A DNA stretch of 64,000 nucleotides from Glaciimonas immobilis (GTDB lineage: Bacteria; Pseudomonadota; Gammaproteobacteria; Burkholderiales; Burkholderiaceae_D): assembly GCF_011947285.1 (NCBI RefSeq), contig NZ_JAAOZT010000017.1:1-64000 (forward strand). The letters run 5' to 3'. Both the position numbers and the translations under genes were made by a program. Positions 33,300-42,146 of this stretch are shown piece by piece. Below the pieces are notes generated by a model. That model saw only the letters and a program-made list of their open reading frames with translations. It searched no databases and was not told where the DNA came from. Position 1 is the stretch's first letter, and every line of letters starts with the position of its first letter.

Positions 33300-35890
33300 T
33301 GATCCAACTCAAAACCAACAGCCTACGTATGACCCGCGCGCTATTACCGTTGCTGATCACAGCAGCACTTGCAGGATGCGCGGCGCAACAGTTTAACAAG
33401 GACGGACAACGGCAGATCCGAGAAGGCCAATATGAACAAGGACTGGCAAGCCTGCGCAAAGCAAGTCTGTTGGAGCCGGATAATTTGCGGTATCGCCTTG
33501 ATTATATGGATCGCCGGAATGAAGAGACCCAAAATTTGAACCAGCGTGGGGAGGCTTTGCGTTTAGCCGGTGATTTCGCCGGCGCGCATTATGCTTTTTT
33601 GAAGGCGCTGAATCTCGACCAAACGAATGAGCGTTCACGGCGCGGCATAGTCGATGTGGAACAGGACGTCCGCCATAACGATATTCTTGCTGATGCCGAT
33701 AAATTAGCCACTGCCGGGAAGCTCGACGCTGCGAAGGATCGCATCAAGGTAGTTCTGTTGAGCGATCCGGCGAATAAACATGCCATTGAGGCAATGCGCA
33801 GGATAGATGACCAGCTGGATGTCCAGCACCGCGCAAAAGAGGCAGTGATCGTGAGCCAGTCAATTTTAAAAAAACCGGTCACACTGCAATTTCGGGATGC
33901 CAATTTGCGGATGGTGTTTGAGGCACTCTCGCGCACTACTGGTCTAAATGTTATCTTCGACCGCGATGTCAGAGCTGACTTGAAAACCACTATATTTGTC
34001 CGCGACGGCTCTATCGAAGATACGGTCGACTTAATTTTGCTGCAAAACCAGCTTGAAAAAAGAATTCTTAACGCTAACACAATGTTTATCTATCCGGCGA
34101 TAGCGATAAAGCAAAAAGAATATCAGGAGCTGAAAGTACGTACATTTCAGATTTCCAACGGCGATGCAAAATATATTCAGGGGATGCTGAAGAGCGTGCT
34201 GAAGATCAAGGAAGTACAGGTCGACGAGCATACGAACACGCTGGTACTACGCGATACTCCAGAAGCATTGTCGGTCGCGGCGCGTGTGATTGCAGCCCAT
34301 GATCTTCCAGATGCAGAGGTAATGCTTGAAGTCGAAGTGCTTGAAATTTCGCGTGATCGACTATCCAACCTTGGCATCGTATGGCCTGACAACTTCAATG
34401 TGTCGACGCCAACCGATGCAAATGGTGGCGCGTTGACATTAGGTGCATTGAAACATCTTTCCGCTAACAGGTTACTAACGACCCCGCTCCAAGCTGGATT
34501 GAATCTCAAACTTCAGGACACCGACGCCAATCTCCTGGCGAGTCCCCGCATTCGTGTGCGCGAGCACCAAAAAGCGAAAATACTCATCGGCGATAAAGTC
34601 CCTATCATTACTAATACGGTAACGCCGGTGTCAACCGGTACGCCAGTGATCACCGGCTCCGTTCAGTACATTGATGTCGGTATAAAGCTTGAGGCTGAAC
34701 CGCATGTCTACGCTGAAGGAGACGTCGGGATCAAATTAAATCTTGAAGTCAGCAATATCGTCAAGGAAATTTCAGGTCCTGGCGGCTCGTTGGCATATCA
34801 AATTGGTACCCGGATGGTGTCTACCAGTCTACGACTGCATGATGGAGAGACCCAGATATTAGGTGGGCTGATCAGCGATTCGGATCGTAATACCGCAGCC
34901 AAAGTACCCGGGATTGGTCAGCTTCCGATACTTGGCCGCTTGTTCTCAAACAATAATGGCAACCGTACCAAAACTGAAATCGTACTGTCGATCACGCCGC
35001 GTATTTTACGGGCTAAAGGGATTGCTGAAGATACAATGGCCGACGTCTGGTCCGGGACGGAGGGTGCCATTCGCGAAAATCCGTTACGTTTAGACCCTAT
35101 TTCAAGTGTCAGCGCAAGTCCCACTAGTCCCGCAGCAAATACCGCTATCCGGATCGAACCCGTGCCGCTACCGCTCCCATTGCCCGCCAAGCCGATTGAG
35201 GCGGTCAGCACCGGTATGCCAGCGGGATCAGGAATTGTAGTTGCGGCACCCGTCCCATCGGTGCCAAAAGAACCCGCTATTTTGCCACCGACGATTATCC
35301 CGACGTCTACCCTTCCTCCGCAGAGTGCAATCGTCCAGCCCGCCCTGCCCGGCGGCACTGAGGTGGCAGCTAAAACCAGCATGGTGAACATCAATGGCGG
35401 CAACAATCCTGACACCGCTTCAACCAGCATAGGCATACCGCTCAGCGTTGCCGCTATCGTTCCGGCGGCAACTGGCGCTAGCCCAAAAATTACCTTGAGC
35501 TCGCCTGACAATGTCAAAGCCGGAGAACGTTTCAACGTGACCCTGAGCGGCGAGAATTTCGACAATATTCATGCCATTCCGCTTTCAATTCAGTACGATG
35601 CAGTGGTACTGACATTGGTTGAGGTAACGCTGGGGGAATTTAGCATTCGCTCCCACGCTGGTAGCGTTGCCCCTTCCATCAATCAGACTGCGGGCCGCGC
35701 CAGTATGCTGCTGACAGCTGATCAAGCAGCATCGTTCATGGGGTCGGGAGATTTACTTAATCTTGGATTTGTCGCGAAATTGCCCCGCAAGCGGACCCAG
35801 GTGTTGGTGGCAAAAGTCGATGTCAATGATGGGCATACCTTACTCACTATAGCGCGCCCTCAGCCACTTACATTAGCCGTCAATCCATAA
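33299..35890 (+). CDS. gspD: Secretin lipoprotein GspD-like with C-terminal cohesin domain
   Basis: The protein has 863 residues. A GTG at 33299 with AAGGAGA upstream starts a lipoprotein signal (LLITAALAGC, lipid-accepting Cys27). Next come TPR-like helices (about 30-180: EGQYEQGLASLRKASLLEPDN...), an N0/STN domain (VTLQFRDANLRMVFEALSRTTGLNVIFDRDV), an N1-like domain and the secretin barrel (VPIITNTVTPVST; STSLRLHDGETQILGGLISDSD; VPGIGQLPILGRLFS; TEIVLSITPRIL). A Pro/Ser/Ala-rich linker of about 130 residues leads to a cohesin-like domain (about 735-863: ITLSSPDNVKAGERFNVTLSGENFDNIHAIPLSIQYD...GDLLNLGFVAK). Cohesins normally bind dockerins; none is evident in this window. The lipid anchor suggests it pilots itself to the outer membrane. 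Confidence 0.92.
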   Translation: MIQLKTNSLRMTRALLPLLITAALAGCAAQQFNKDGQRQIREGQYEQGLASLRKASLLEPDNLRYRLDYMDRRNEETQNLNQRGEALRLAGDFAGAHYAFLKALNLDQTNERSRRGIVDVEQDVRHNDILADADKLATAGKLDAAKDRIKVVLLSDPANKHAIEAMRRIDDQLDVQHRAKEAVIVSQSILKKPVTLQFRDANLRMVFEALSRTTGLNVIFDRDVRADLKTTIFVRDGSIEDTVDLILLQNQLEKRILNANTMFIYPAIAIKQKEYQELKVRTFQISNGDAKYIQGMLKSVLKIKEVQVDEHTNTLVLRDTPEALSVAARVIAAHDLPDAEVMLEVEVLEISRDRLSNLGIVWPDNFNVSTPTDANGGALTLGALKHLSANRLLTTPLQAGLNLKLQDTDANLLASPRIRVREHQKAKILIGDKVPIITNTVTPVSTGTPVITGSVQYIDVGIKLEAEPHVYAEGDVGIKLNLEVSNIVKEISGPGGSLAYQIGTRMVSTSLRLHDGETQILGGLISDSDRNTAAKVPGIGQLPILGRLFSNNNGNRTKTEIVLSITPRILRAKGIAEDTMADVWSGTEGAIRENPLRLDPISSVSASPTSPAANTAIRIEPVPLPLPLPAKPIEAVSTGMPAGSGIVVAAPVPSVPKEPAILPPTIIPTSTLPPQSAIVQPALPGGTEVAAKTSMVNINGGNNPDTASTSIGIPLSVAAIVPAATGASPKITLSSPDNVKAGERFNVTLSGENFDNIHAIPLSIQYDAVVLTLVEVTLGEFSIRSHAGSVAPSINQTAGRASMLLTADQAASFMGSGDLLNLGFVAKLPRKRTQVLVAKVDVNDGHTLLTIARPQPLTLAVNP

Positions 35891-36000
35891 CAGCGGTTTG
35901 TGGAAAAAAGACTTTACCTGCGTTGACTTTATAGTAGAAGTTAAAGGGTGGGAATACTAATAAGCGATGCTCTAGGATAGATATCTTTAAGGCGCTATTG

Positions 36001-36651
36001 ATGAATACTTCAAATCACCAGCAGATAAAGCGCGCTTCGGTTTGGCGGCAGAGAGCCCAGCCGTGGAGATGGCTGGCCAGCGCAATATGTGCGCTAGATT
36101 CGGTATACGCTCTAAGCTACCTTCAGCCGCCAACGAGGCAAGCAGGCAAGGGGGCGCGTTCAATCATCTCAATTTGCAGAGTATCTGCGCGCGGGTTTAC
36201 GTTAATTGAGTTGGTCGTTACGCTCGCGTTGGTGGGGGTAGTGGCACTGGTCTCCCTACCACTATATGAAATTTCGTCCGTGCGTGTGAAGGAAACCGAA
36301 TTGAAACTTGCCCTACATCAAATTCGCGGCGCACTTGATGCCTACAAGCGAGCGTCGGACAATGGCCAGATTCTTAAAGCTGCGGGTGAATCTGGCTATC
36401 CACCAACGTTGGAAATTTTAGTAAATGGCGTGGAAAATCCTTCAGATATCAAACATGGGCGGTTAATCTTTCTGCGCAGCGTGCCGCGTGATCCATTTTT
36501 TTTAGATGCAACGCTGCCAGCCGACCAAAACTGGATGCTACGCAGTTATGGGAGTCCGCCTGAGGCCCCGCAACCAGGCGAAGATATCTTTGATGTTGCC
36601 TCTTTGTCCCCTCGCAGGGGCCTTAATGGCATTTACTATAAGGATTGGTGA
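36001..36651 (+). CDS. Pseudopilin with a very long leader
   Basis: This 216-residue protein has the prepilin site ARG/FTLIELVVTLALVGVVALVSLPLYE (Glu +5 present) after about 65 residues, far longer than normal leaders of 6-30 residues. No start codon with a ribosome site lies closer to the site, so either the leader is really long or an unusual start is used. The mature part has LKLALHQIRGALDAYKRASDNG, SGYPPTLEILVNGVEN and FLRSVPRDPFF, the GspG/H/I-like pattern of the OxpG-type pseudopilins. The 107-base gap after gspD has no clear promoter. Confidence 0.82.
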   Translation: MNTSNHQQIKRASVWRQRAQPWRWLASAICALDSVYALSYLQPPTRQAGKGARSIISICRVSARGFTLIELVVTLALVGVVALVSLPLYEISSVRVKETELKLALHQIRGALDAYKRASDNGQILKAAGESGYPPTLEILVNGVENPSDIKHGRLIFLRSVPRDPFFLDATLPADQNWMLRSYGSPPEAPQPGEDIFDVASLSPRRGLNGIYYKDW

Positions 36652-36653
36652 TC

Positions 36654-37088
36654 ATGAAACGTGCACCTTCCACCCCTGCCCGCTCCCGCAATAAGGCCTT
36701 TACCCTCATCGAGATGGTCATCGTCATGGCACTCATCGGCCTGCTGCTTACGCTCGCCGTGCCACGATATTTCATGGCACTGGAAAACGGAAAAATCAAG
36801 GTTCAGCAGCAGAACCTAGCCTCAATACGTGATGCGATCGATAAATTTTATGGTGATCAGGGCCACTATCCTGAAACGCTCGATACGTTGGTGCAAAGCC
36901 GCTACCTGCGCAGCGTCCCGATTGATCCACTGACCGAAAAGAGCAATTGGACGATTGTGGCGCCTATCGAGACAGGATCCAGTAAGGAACTGAACCCTGC
37001 GTCGGGCACAGATGCAACCGGGAATAGCGGAGCAATAACCGGAGTTTATGACGTGCATAGCGTCGCAGAGGTAAGTGATGCAAAATAA
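36654..37088 (+). CDS. GspG-like pseudopilin
   Basis: This 144-residue protein starts at ATG 36654. The short leader ends RNKA/FTLIEMVIVMALIGLLLTLAVPRY; Ala rather than the usual Gly precedes the cleavage point, and Glu +5 is present. The mature part shows IRDAIDKFYGDQGHYPETLDTLVQSRYLRSVPIDPLTEKSNW, close to the GspG fold without the calcium loop. It overlaps the next gene by 11 bases. Confidence 0.85.
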   Translation: MKRAPSTPARSRNKAFTLIEMVIVMALIGLLLTLAVPRYFMALENGKIKVQQQNLASIRDAIDKFYGDQGHYPETLDTLVQSRYLRSVPIDPLTEKSNWTIVAPIETGSSKELNPASGTDATGNSGAITGVYDVHSVAEVSDAK

Positions 37089-37611
37089 ATATCTAACCAC
37101 CGCACCCAGTCGCGGTATTGTATTACTTGCGCTGCTATTAACGCTGGCATTAATGGGAATTGCTTTGATGGGGGCTGTTAGCTGGTGGTCTCTGGAGCGC
37201 CAGCGTGAAAACGAAGAAGACCTGCTTTTTATAGGTAATCAATATAGGCTAGCGATTGAACGGTATTATTACGTAACGCCTGGCAATGGCAAGGCGTTGC
37301 CAATGCGCTTGGATGAGCTGATTGAAGATCAGCGGTTTCCCTCACCTGTGCGGCATTTACGCCGCCTCTACCTCGATCCGATGACCGGGGAGCCGTTTGA
37401 ATTAATCCATATCGGCGAGCAGATCCATGGTGTGGCGAGCAAGTCGCAGAAAAAGGCTATTAAACGAAGCGGGTTTTTTCCACCCTACACAGCGTTCGAA
37501 GGAATAGAAACATACGATCAGTGGACGTTTTTATTCACCCCGCCACGAGGCAGAAAAGCAGTATCTATCACACCGAAAGTAGCACTAAAACAAGAAAAAA
37601 TCAGGGAGTAA
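37078..37611 (+). CDS. Minor pseudopilin-like protein lacking Glu5
   Basis: This 177-residue protein starts at ATG 37078 (GAGG upstream). It has the leader MQNKYLTTAPSRG followed by IVLLALLLTLALMGIALMGAV. This fits a prepilin site, but Ala stands where Glu +5 should be. Among minor pseudopilins, GspK-type tip subunits are the ones that lack Glu5. The mature part has a helix (SLERQRENEEDLLFIGNQYRLAIERYYYVTPG) and LPMRLDELIEDQRFPSPVRHLRRLYLDPMTGEPFELI. It is probably the tip subunit, although GspK is normally larger. Confidence 0.72.
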   Translation: MQNKYLTTAPSRGIVLLALLLTLALMGIALMGAVSWWSLERQRENEEDLLFIGNQYRLAIERYYYVTPGNGKALPMRLDELIEDQRFPSPVRHLRRLYLDPMTGEPFELIHIGEQIHGVASKSQKKAIKRSGFFPPYTAFEGIETYDQWTFLFTPPRGRKAVSITPKVALKQEKIRE

Positions 37612-37615
37612 AACC

Positions 37616-38272
37616 ATGAGCCATCGCGTCTTAATCGTTGAAAACCATAATTTGTTACGAGAAGGCCTACGATCCATGATCATGCGCCTGCCCAACTATG
37701 AGGTTGTTGGTACCGCGCGGGACGGCAAGGAGGCAATACAGAACGCTGTTCTATTGCAACCCGATCTGATTTTAATGGATCTGTCCATGCCTGGCATCAA
37801 TGGGATTGAAGCGACTGCACAAATAAAACGACGCATGCCTAATATCCGTATCCTTGCGCTAACAGGGTATAAAACCGACGAATATGTACGCGAGGCGTTA
37901 CGAGCGGGGGCGGATGGCTACGCACTCAAAGATTCTTCGTATGAAGAATTTATCAGTGCGATGGATGCCGTTATTACTGGAAAAAAATTCATCTGCCCAG
38001 ACTTGTCTGTGCAGATGATAGATATTATCTTACGCGGCGACGCAGAGCCAGCAGCCAATGCCCCGTGGAGTACGCTGACCTCCCGTGAACGCAGCATTAT
38101 CAAGTTAATCGCGGAAGGTCGTACGAATCGCTTGGCGGCTGAGTTTCTTAATATCAGCTCTAAAACGGTTGAAAAGCATCGGGCTAATTTGATGCACAAA
38201 CTTGGGCTGAAGAATGCAACAGAACTTATACTGTTTGCTCTGAATATGGGATTAATTGAAAATAAAAATTAA
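37616..38272 (+). CDS. NarL/FixJ-type response regulator
   Basis: This 218-residue protein has a receiver domain with phospho-acceptor Asp55 (LILMDLSMPGINGIEA), LALTGYK and a Lys in YALKD, followed by a LuxR/NarL helix-turn-helix (LTSRERSIIKLIAEGRTNRLAAEFLNISSKTVEKHRANLMHKL). The acidic pair near residues 9-10 reads Glu-Asn instead of Asp/Glu-Asp, so one magnesium ligand is missing and phosphorylation may be weak. It follows the pseudopilins by 4 bases, as the last gene of the secretion operon. Its probable kinase is encoded at the far end of the divergent operon (7616-8746). Confidence 0.9.
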   Translation: MSHRVLIVENHNLLREGLRSMIMRLPNYEVVGTARDGKEAIQNAVLLQPDLILMDLSMPGINGIEATAQIKRRMPNIRILALTGYKTDEYVREALRAGADGYALKDSSYEEFISAMDAVITGKKFICPDLSVQMIDIILRGDAEPAANAPWSTLTSRERSIIKLIAEGRTNRLAAEFLNISSKTVEKHRANLMHKLGLKNATELILFALNMGLIENKN

Positions 38273-38293
38273 TCGAAGGTTGTAGAAATGGTT

Positions 38294-38802
38294 TTATCGC
38301 ATTCGCCAAGGCTGGCCGATGCTTAACTTAAGTCTATCCGGTCTGCCAGTCATGTACTGGCCGGTATCGAATTCATGCACATAATCCGCAAGGGTCAGTT
38401 CGCGGTCGATGGCGCCACTGCCATGTCGTTCGCCGACCAGTTTTATTCGCTGGCGGGACAAATCCGTCCACTGTAATCGGGGCCATGTTTTGCACAGGAA
38501 AATCCCTCTCACGCTCAACAATGCGACAAAACCCACGCTTCCCGATGCGCTTTTCGACGCAATCCTTGATGCCTTGGCGATCTGTTCGGCGACCCAGCGA
38601 TTTTTGCTGGTTGCGGATGGGTAGGTATAGCCCTTTGGCCCCGTTGTAACAGGCCGTCGGCGACCCTACGCTGCAGTGACTTCTCCATGGCTTTCTCGCC
38701 CTCTTCGGGGAAGAGCTTCTCGATGTCGCGTCGGGCCATAACATACACGCCTCGGCGGTCAAGTTCTGAAAGTTTCCGGATCAATTCGATTTTTTTCATC
38801 AA
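38294..38802 (-). pseudogene. AbiEi-like antitoxin, frameshifted remnant without its toxin
   Basis: From 38802 the frame reads KKIELIRKLSELDRRGVYVMARRDIEKLFPEEGEKAMEKSLQRRVADGLLQR, the N-terminal winged helix of type IV AbiEi antitoxins. The next pieces lie in other frames: GAKGLYL near 38640 and YPSATSKNRWVAEQIAKA near 38610, then a tail to 38294. At least two indels break the gene. No AbiEii nucleotidyltransferase lies on either side. The remnant marks the right edge of the oxidase/secretion module. Confidence 0.7.
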
Positions 38803-39143
38803 GTCATCTCCAACCCGATTTTTAAGTAGGGAACGGGTAGACTTAGTATTGACGACGGCGGTGGCCTAGTTGCCTCCGGTTTTAACTGCACTCATTGACT
38901 GCGTATCAGCGGAAAATGGCATTAAAAACGATTGTTGTATCCGAAATTTGTTGACCACTGCAGCTCTTGCTGATACTTTCCAGCGGCTCCTGCAAACTCT
39001 ACACTTGATCGATGCCGTTAACATTGCGCAGTCGTGTCCGCAGGGGAAATCGCCCTTCCGGACGATGCCCTATGCTTGTCATATCGGACGATTTTTATAG
39101 GGTAATCGTACTTTTTAATACAGATTGATACGGTTAATTTTTA
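38803..39143. other. Intergenic, no recognisable gene
   Basis: I see no family-like reading frame. The right part should hold the promoter of the DUF3422 gene, but no clear box stands out. Confidence 0.4.
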
Positions 39144-40490
39144 ATGTCTATTACTTACTCTAGTCTGAATCATCCTTTGCGCATCCACTTGGCGGCTGAA
39201 GTGCATTCGCGCCCATTCCTGCGCCTTGATGCCCCTGAAAGGCTGACGCATCTGGCTATCTATTCGCATCAGGGCAGCGACGTTAGCGAAGGTAGTGCAA
39301 GCACTCATTATGAGATGTTGTCTGCGCTCTGCGTACATTTTGGCGTGGCCCGTCCCAGTGCGGAAACAAAATATTTTTTCTATGACTTCGGCCGATTTCG
39401 CCTGAAATGGGAATGCCATACAGAATTTTCCACCTATACGTTTGCCGAAAAACACGAAACCACGTTATTGCTAACGGATGCATTTTCCCGAGTCCCCTTA
39501 TCCCATCTTCCCCATGAATGGCTGCTTGGCCTGCGCGGAAAAATCATCGTGGCCGCACATGTTGTGCTGGATCGAAGCGATGTCGCTACAGACGTGGCGG
39601 CTAAAGACTTGCGGCAACTGTTTGAAGGTAACATGCTGGTAGTGGGCAGCCAGGTATTGCAAGGAGGGGAAATATGGACGGACTTCCAGATTCAGTCAGA
39701 CGGTTTCAGTCGCTTTGTCGTGCGCGACGTGGGTCTGCGTGAGCAGCAGGCCGGACATTTGATCCAGCGCGTGTTGGAAATCGAAACCTACCGCATGATG
39801 GCATTGCTTGGTTTGCCACATGCGCAGAAATCGGCACCCATCTTGAATGTGATCGAAGCGGAGTTGGCCATGCTGACTGCAACCATGGTAGATACTGATG
39901 CATTATCTAGTTCATCCCTGATGGAAGTGGACGATGAACAGGCTTTGTTACGCCAAATCACAGGCTTGGCCGCCCGTATTGAAAAACTTTCACTGGAGAA
40001 CAGTTATCGCTTCTCTGCGTCGCAAGCATACTTCCGTATAGTGCAGTCACGCATTGAAGAACTACGCGAAATCCGAATCGAAGGCGTACCTACGGTGGGT
40101 GAATTCATGGATCGCCGCTTGGCACCCGCCATGAATACCTGTACCTCCACTGCCCGCAGACAAGAAGCATTGGCCGAACGCATTGCACACACCAATGACT
40201 TATTGCGTACACGGGTCGGCATTGTTCAGGAACAGCAAAACCGCAAAATTCTGCAATCCATGAATAAACGGGCTGCCCAGCAATTGCGCCTCCAGCAGGC
40301 AGTCGAAGGCTTATCTGTGGTGGCCATCTCGTATTACTTGGCTGGCTTATTCAATTATGCAGGAAAAGCAGCGAAAGGCGCAGGCTGGCCAATCAATCCG
40401 GATATCATGACAGGTATTCTGGTTCCGATAATCGCAATCGGCGTGTGGTTGGGCTTACGAAGTCTTCATAAAAATATTCACACATTGTGA
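39144..40490 (+). CDS. DUF3422 family membrane protein
   Basis: This 448-residue protein is of the DUF3422 family, common in beta- and alphaproteobacteria and of unknown function. The N-terminal motif HPLRIHLAAEVHSRPFLRLDAPERLTHLA is typical, as are KWECHTEFSTYTF and the long helical middle (LEIETYRMMALLGLPHAQ, RIEKLSLENSYRFSASQAYFRIVQSRIEELREIRIEG, FMDRRLAPAMNTC). Two membrane helices lie at the C-terminus (VVAISYYLAGLFNYAG and IMTGILVPIIAIGVWLGL). The gene seems complete and unrelated to its neighbours. Confidence 0.92.
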   Translation: MSITYSSLNHPLRIHLAAEVHSRPFLRLDAPERLTHLAIYSHQGSDVSEGSASTHYEMLSALCVHFGVARPSAETKYFFYDFGRFRLKWECHTEFSTYTFAEKHETTLLLTDAFSRVPLSHLPHEWLLGLRGKIIVAAHVVLDRSDVATDVAAKDLRQLFEGNMLVVGSQVLQGGEIWTDFQIQSDGFSRFVVRDVGLREQQAGHLIQRVLEIETYRMMALLGLPHAQKSAPILNVIEAELAMLTATMVDTDALSSSSLMEVDDEQALLRQITGLAARIEKLSLENSYRFSASQAYFRIVQSRIEELREIRIEGVPTVGEFMDRRLAPAMNTCTSTARRQEALAERIAHTNDLLRTRVGIVQEQQNRKILQSMNKRAAQQLRLQQAVEGLSVVAISYYLAGLFNYAGKAAKGAGWPINPDIMTGILVPIIAIGVWLGLRSLHKNIHTL

Positions 40491-40548
40491 AGTTGGCCGC
40501 CAGACTGATAAAACGGCGCGCTACGATGCCGAGAATTTTTTCAATAGT

Positions 40549-41379
40549 ATGCCGCTGCGATTACCGGATCCACCGCTTGAGCAGCCGCGATATGCGTTGC
40601 AAGTGGATGCTGACTACATTCGCTCGGTCCCGGCAAAGTATCATGGCAGACGCTCGTTTGTGATCATTGCCGCGCAGCTTCGTCATCCAGACGGTCCATC
40701 AGCATCAATGGCGTACGTGAATGACGAGATGTGGTCAGCCCTGGACCGATTTCACCATTTTTTACATCGGCACGACGTTCCGATTGATGCACCAGTGGCC
40801 ATCATTAGCGATGGGGGTGAAGATGTTGCCTACCCGACTTATTTACCCTGGCGGCCAGTCCAGCGCATCTTCGATTGGTTTCATATTGCAATGCGGTTCG
40901 AGCACATCCTCCAGCGGATTCGCGGCATGCGCCATGCGCAGCCAGACGACGCCGCTACCCTGATGAAGGAAGTTGAGCCTGCAAAATGGCGGCTGTGGCA
41001 TGGTCGCGCACAAGGTGCGATCGAACGGCTGCGCGAGGTTGCTAAAATAACGTCCGGCAAGCTTCAGGAGCAAGTGAAAGGCATGCTTGGCTATCCGGGC
41101 TCAGATCAGAGCCGGTTAATCAACTATGGTGCTCGCTATCGGGCAGGTTTTCCGATCTCGACGAGCCTGGCAGAGTCAGCGGTTAACTTTGTGATCGGAG
41201 ATCGCTTCAAAAAAAAACGACAAATGCGCTGGACTCTTGCTGGCGCGAATGCTCTGTTGCATATTCGAGTAGCAGATCTCAACGGTGAGTTTGCCGATAT
41301 TTTTAAGAAACCGCTCTATGTAAAGCACCCAAAGTTCACACAAAAAAATCTTTGGGAAGACTTCCCTAGGGCTGCGTAA
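40549..41379 (+). pseudogene. ISKra4 family transposase, N-terminally truncated
   Basis: The frame covers the last roughly 275 residues of an ISKra4-type transposase: FVIIAAQLRHPDG, ISDGGEDVAYPTYLPWRPVQRIFDWFHIAMRFEHILQ for the DDE core, INYGARYRAGFPISTSLAESAVNFVIGDRFKKKRQMRWTLAGANALLHIRVADLNGE. The first 150 or more residues and the left end are missing, so it is dead. It differs clearly from the ISKra4-like remnants at 740-1090 and 59966-60858. Confidence 0.85.
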
Positions 41380-41438
41380 ATCAAGAGTTCAGCCCCCGAT
41401 TTCGTCCGCTCTCTCCATCGAAACAGAAAGTTATCACA

Positions 41439-42146
41439 CTATTTTTTAGCTCGAATTTCCGTAACAGGGGCGGCGTTTTCTACATTTTTTGTGATGCCAC
41501 GCATACGATTTATCATAAATTTTGCAGCCATAGTGATGTGTTTTCGTGCCATACGCTCGGCACCCGTAGCGTCTCCTTTTATAATGGCGTTAAGAATTTC
41601 CTCATGCTGATCCCAAATGTTGCGCGGGGTTTCGTCGCGCATCAAGACCTCGCCCATTACCCGATGAGTTTGTACCCAATGTGTATCCATGGCAGGCCCA
41701 ATGAGAGGATTCTCCGATAGACGATAAATGAACTCATGGAATTTCATGTCTGTCGTAATCATATCTGTAACAGAACCGCTTTTTACGGCCTTAAATCCAT
41801 TCTTAATCAGGGCGGGTCCCAGTTTGGCAGCTAACACCGAATTCTTGGTGGCTGCGAGCGAGCAAGCCAATCCCTCCACAACCGCACGAATATTGTACAT
41901 ATGCTGGACATAATCCAAATCCATGGGCGCAACCATAAGTCCCCGACCGGGGGCATTCTGCAGTACGCCTTGATTGCGCAACAGCAGCAACGCCTGTTGT
42001 ACCGGTTGTCTTGAAACGCCGAGTCCTTGGGCGATTTCCTCTTGAATAATGCGCGAACCGGGTGACAGTTTACCTTCCGATATCTCCGAAATAATTGCTT
42101 GGTAGACTCGCTCCACCACAGTGGGAGCAGCTGTTAGCTCTTTCAT
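41439..42146 (-). CDS. GntR family regulator, FCD subfamily
   Basis: This 235-residue protein has an N-terminal winged helix (VVERVYQAIISEISEGKLSPGSRIIQEEIAQGLGVSRQPVQQALLLLRNQGVL) and a C-terminal all-helical FCD ligand domain with the metal-ligand pattern DMKFHEFIYRL and WDQHEEILNAI. FCD proteins usually repress catabolic genes and respond to organic acids. It is at the edge of the catabolic island and may bind the ATTGGTCCAAT palindromes around 55.3-55.5 kb or the CTGAATTCAG dyads at 44.8-44.9 kb; neither link is proven. Confidence 0.9.
   Translation of the reverse strand: MKELTAAPTVVERVYQAIISEISEGKLSPGSRIIQEEIAQGLGVSRQPVQQALLLLRNQGVLQNAPGRGLMVAPMDLDYVQHMYNIRAVVEGLACSLAATKNSVLAAKLGPALIKNGFKAVKSGSVTDMITTDMKFHEFIYRLSENPLIGPAMDTHWVQTHRVMGEVLMRDETPRNIWDQHEEILNAIIKGDATGAERMARKHITMAAKFMINRMRGITKNVENAAPVTEIRAKK

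Noticed and set aside
38870-39100. 76-residue plus-strand frame before the DUF3422 gene
   Set aside because: No motif, no ribosome site, unusual composition.
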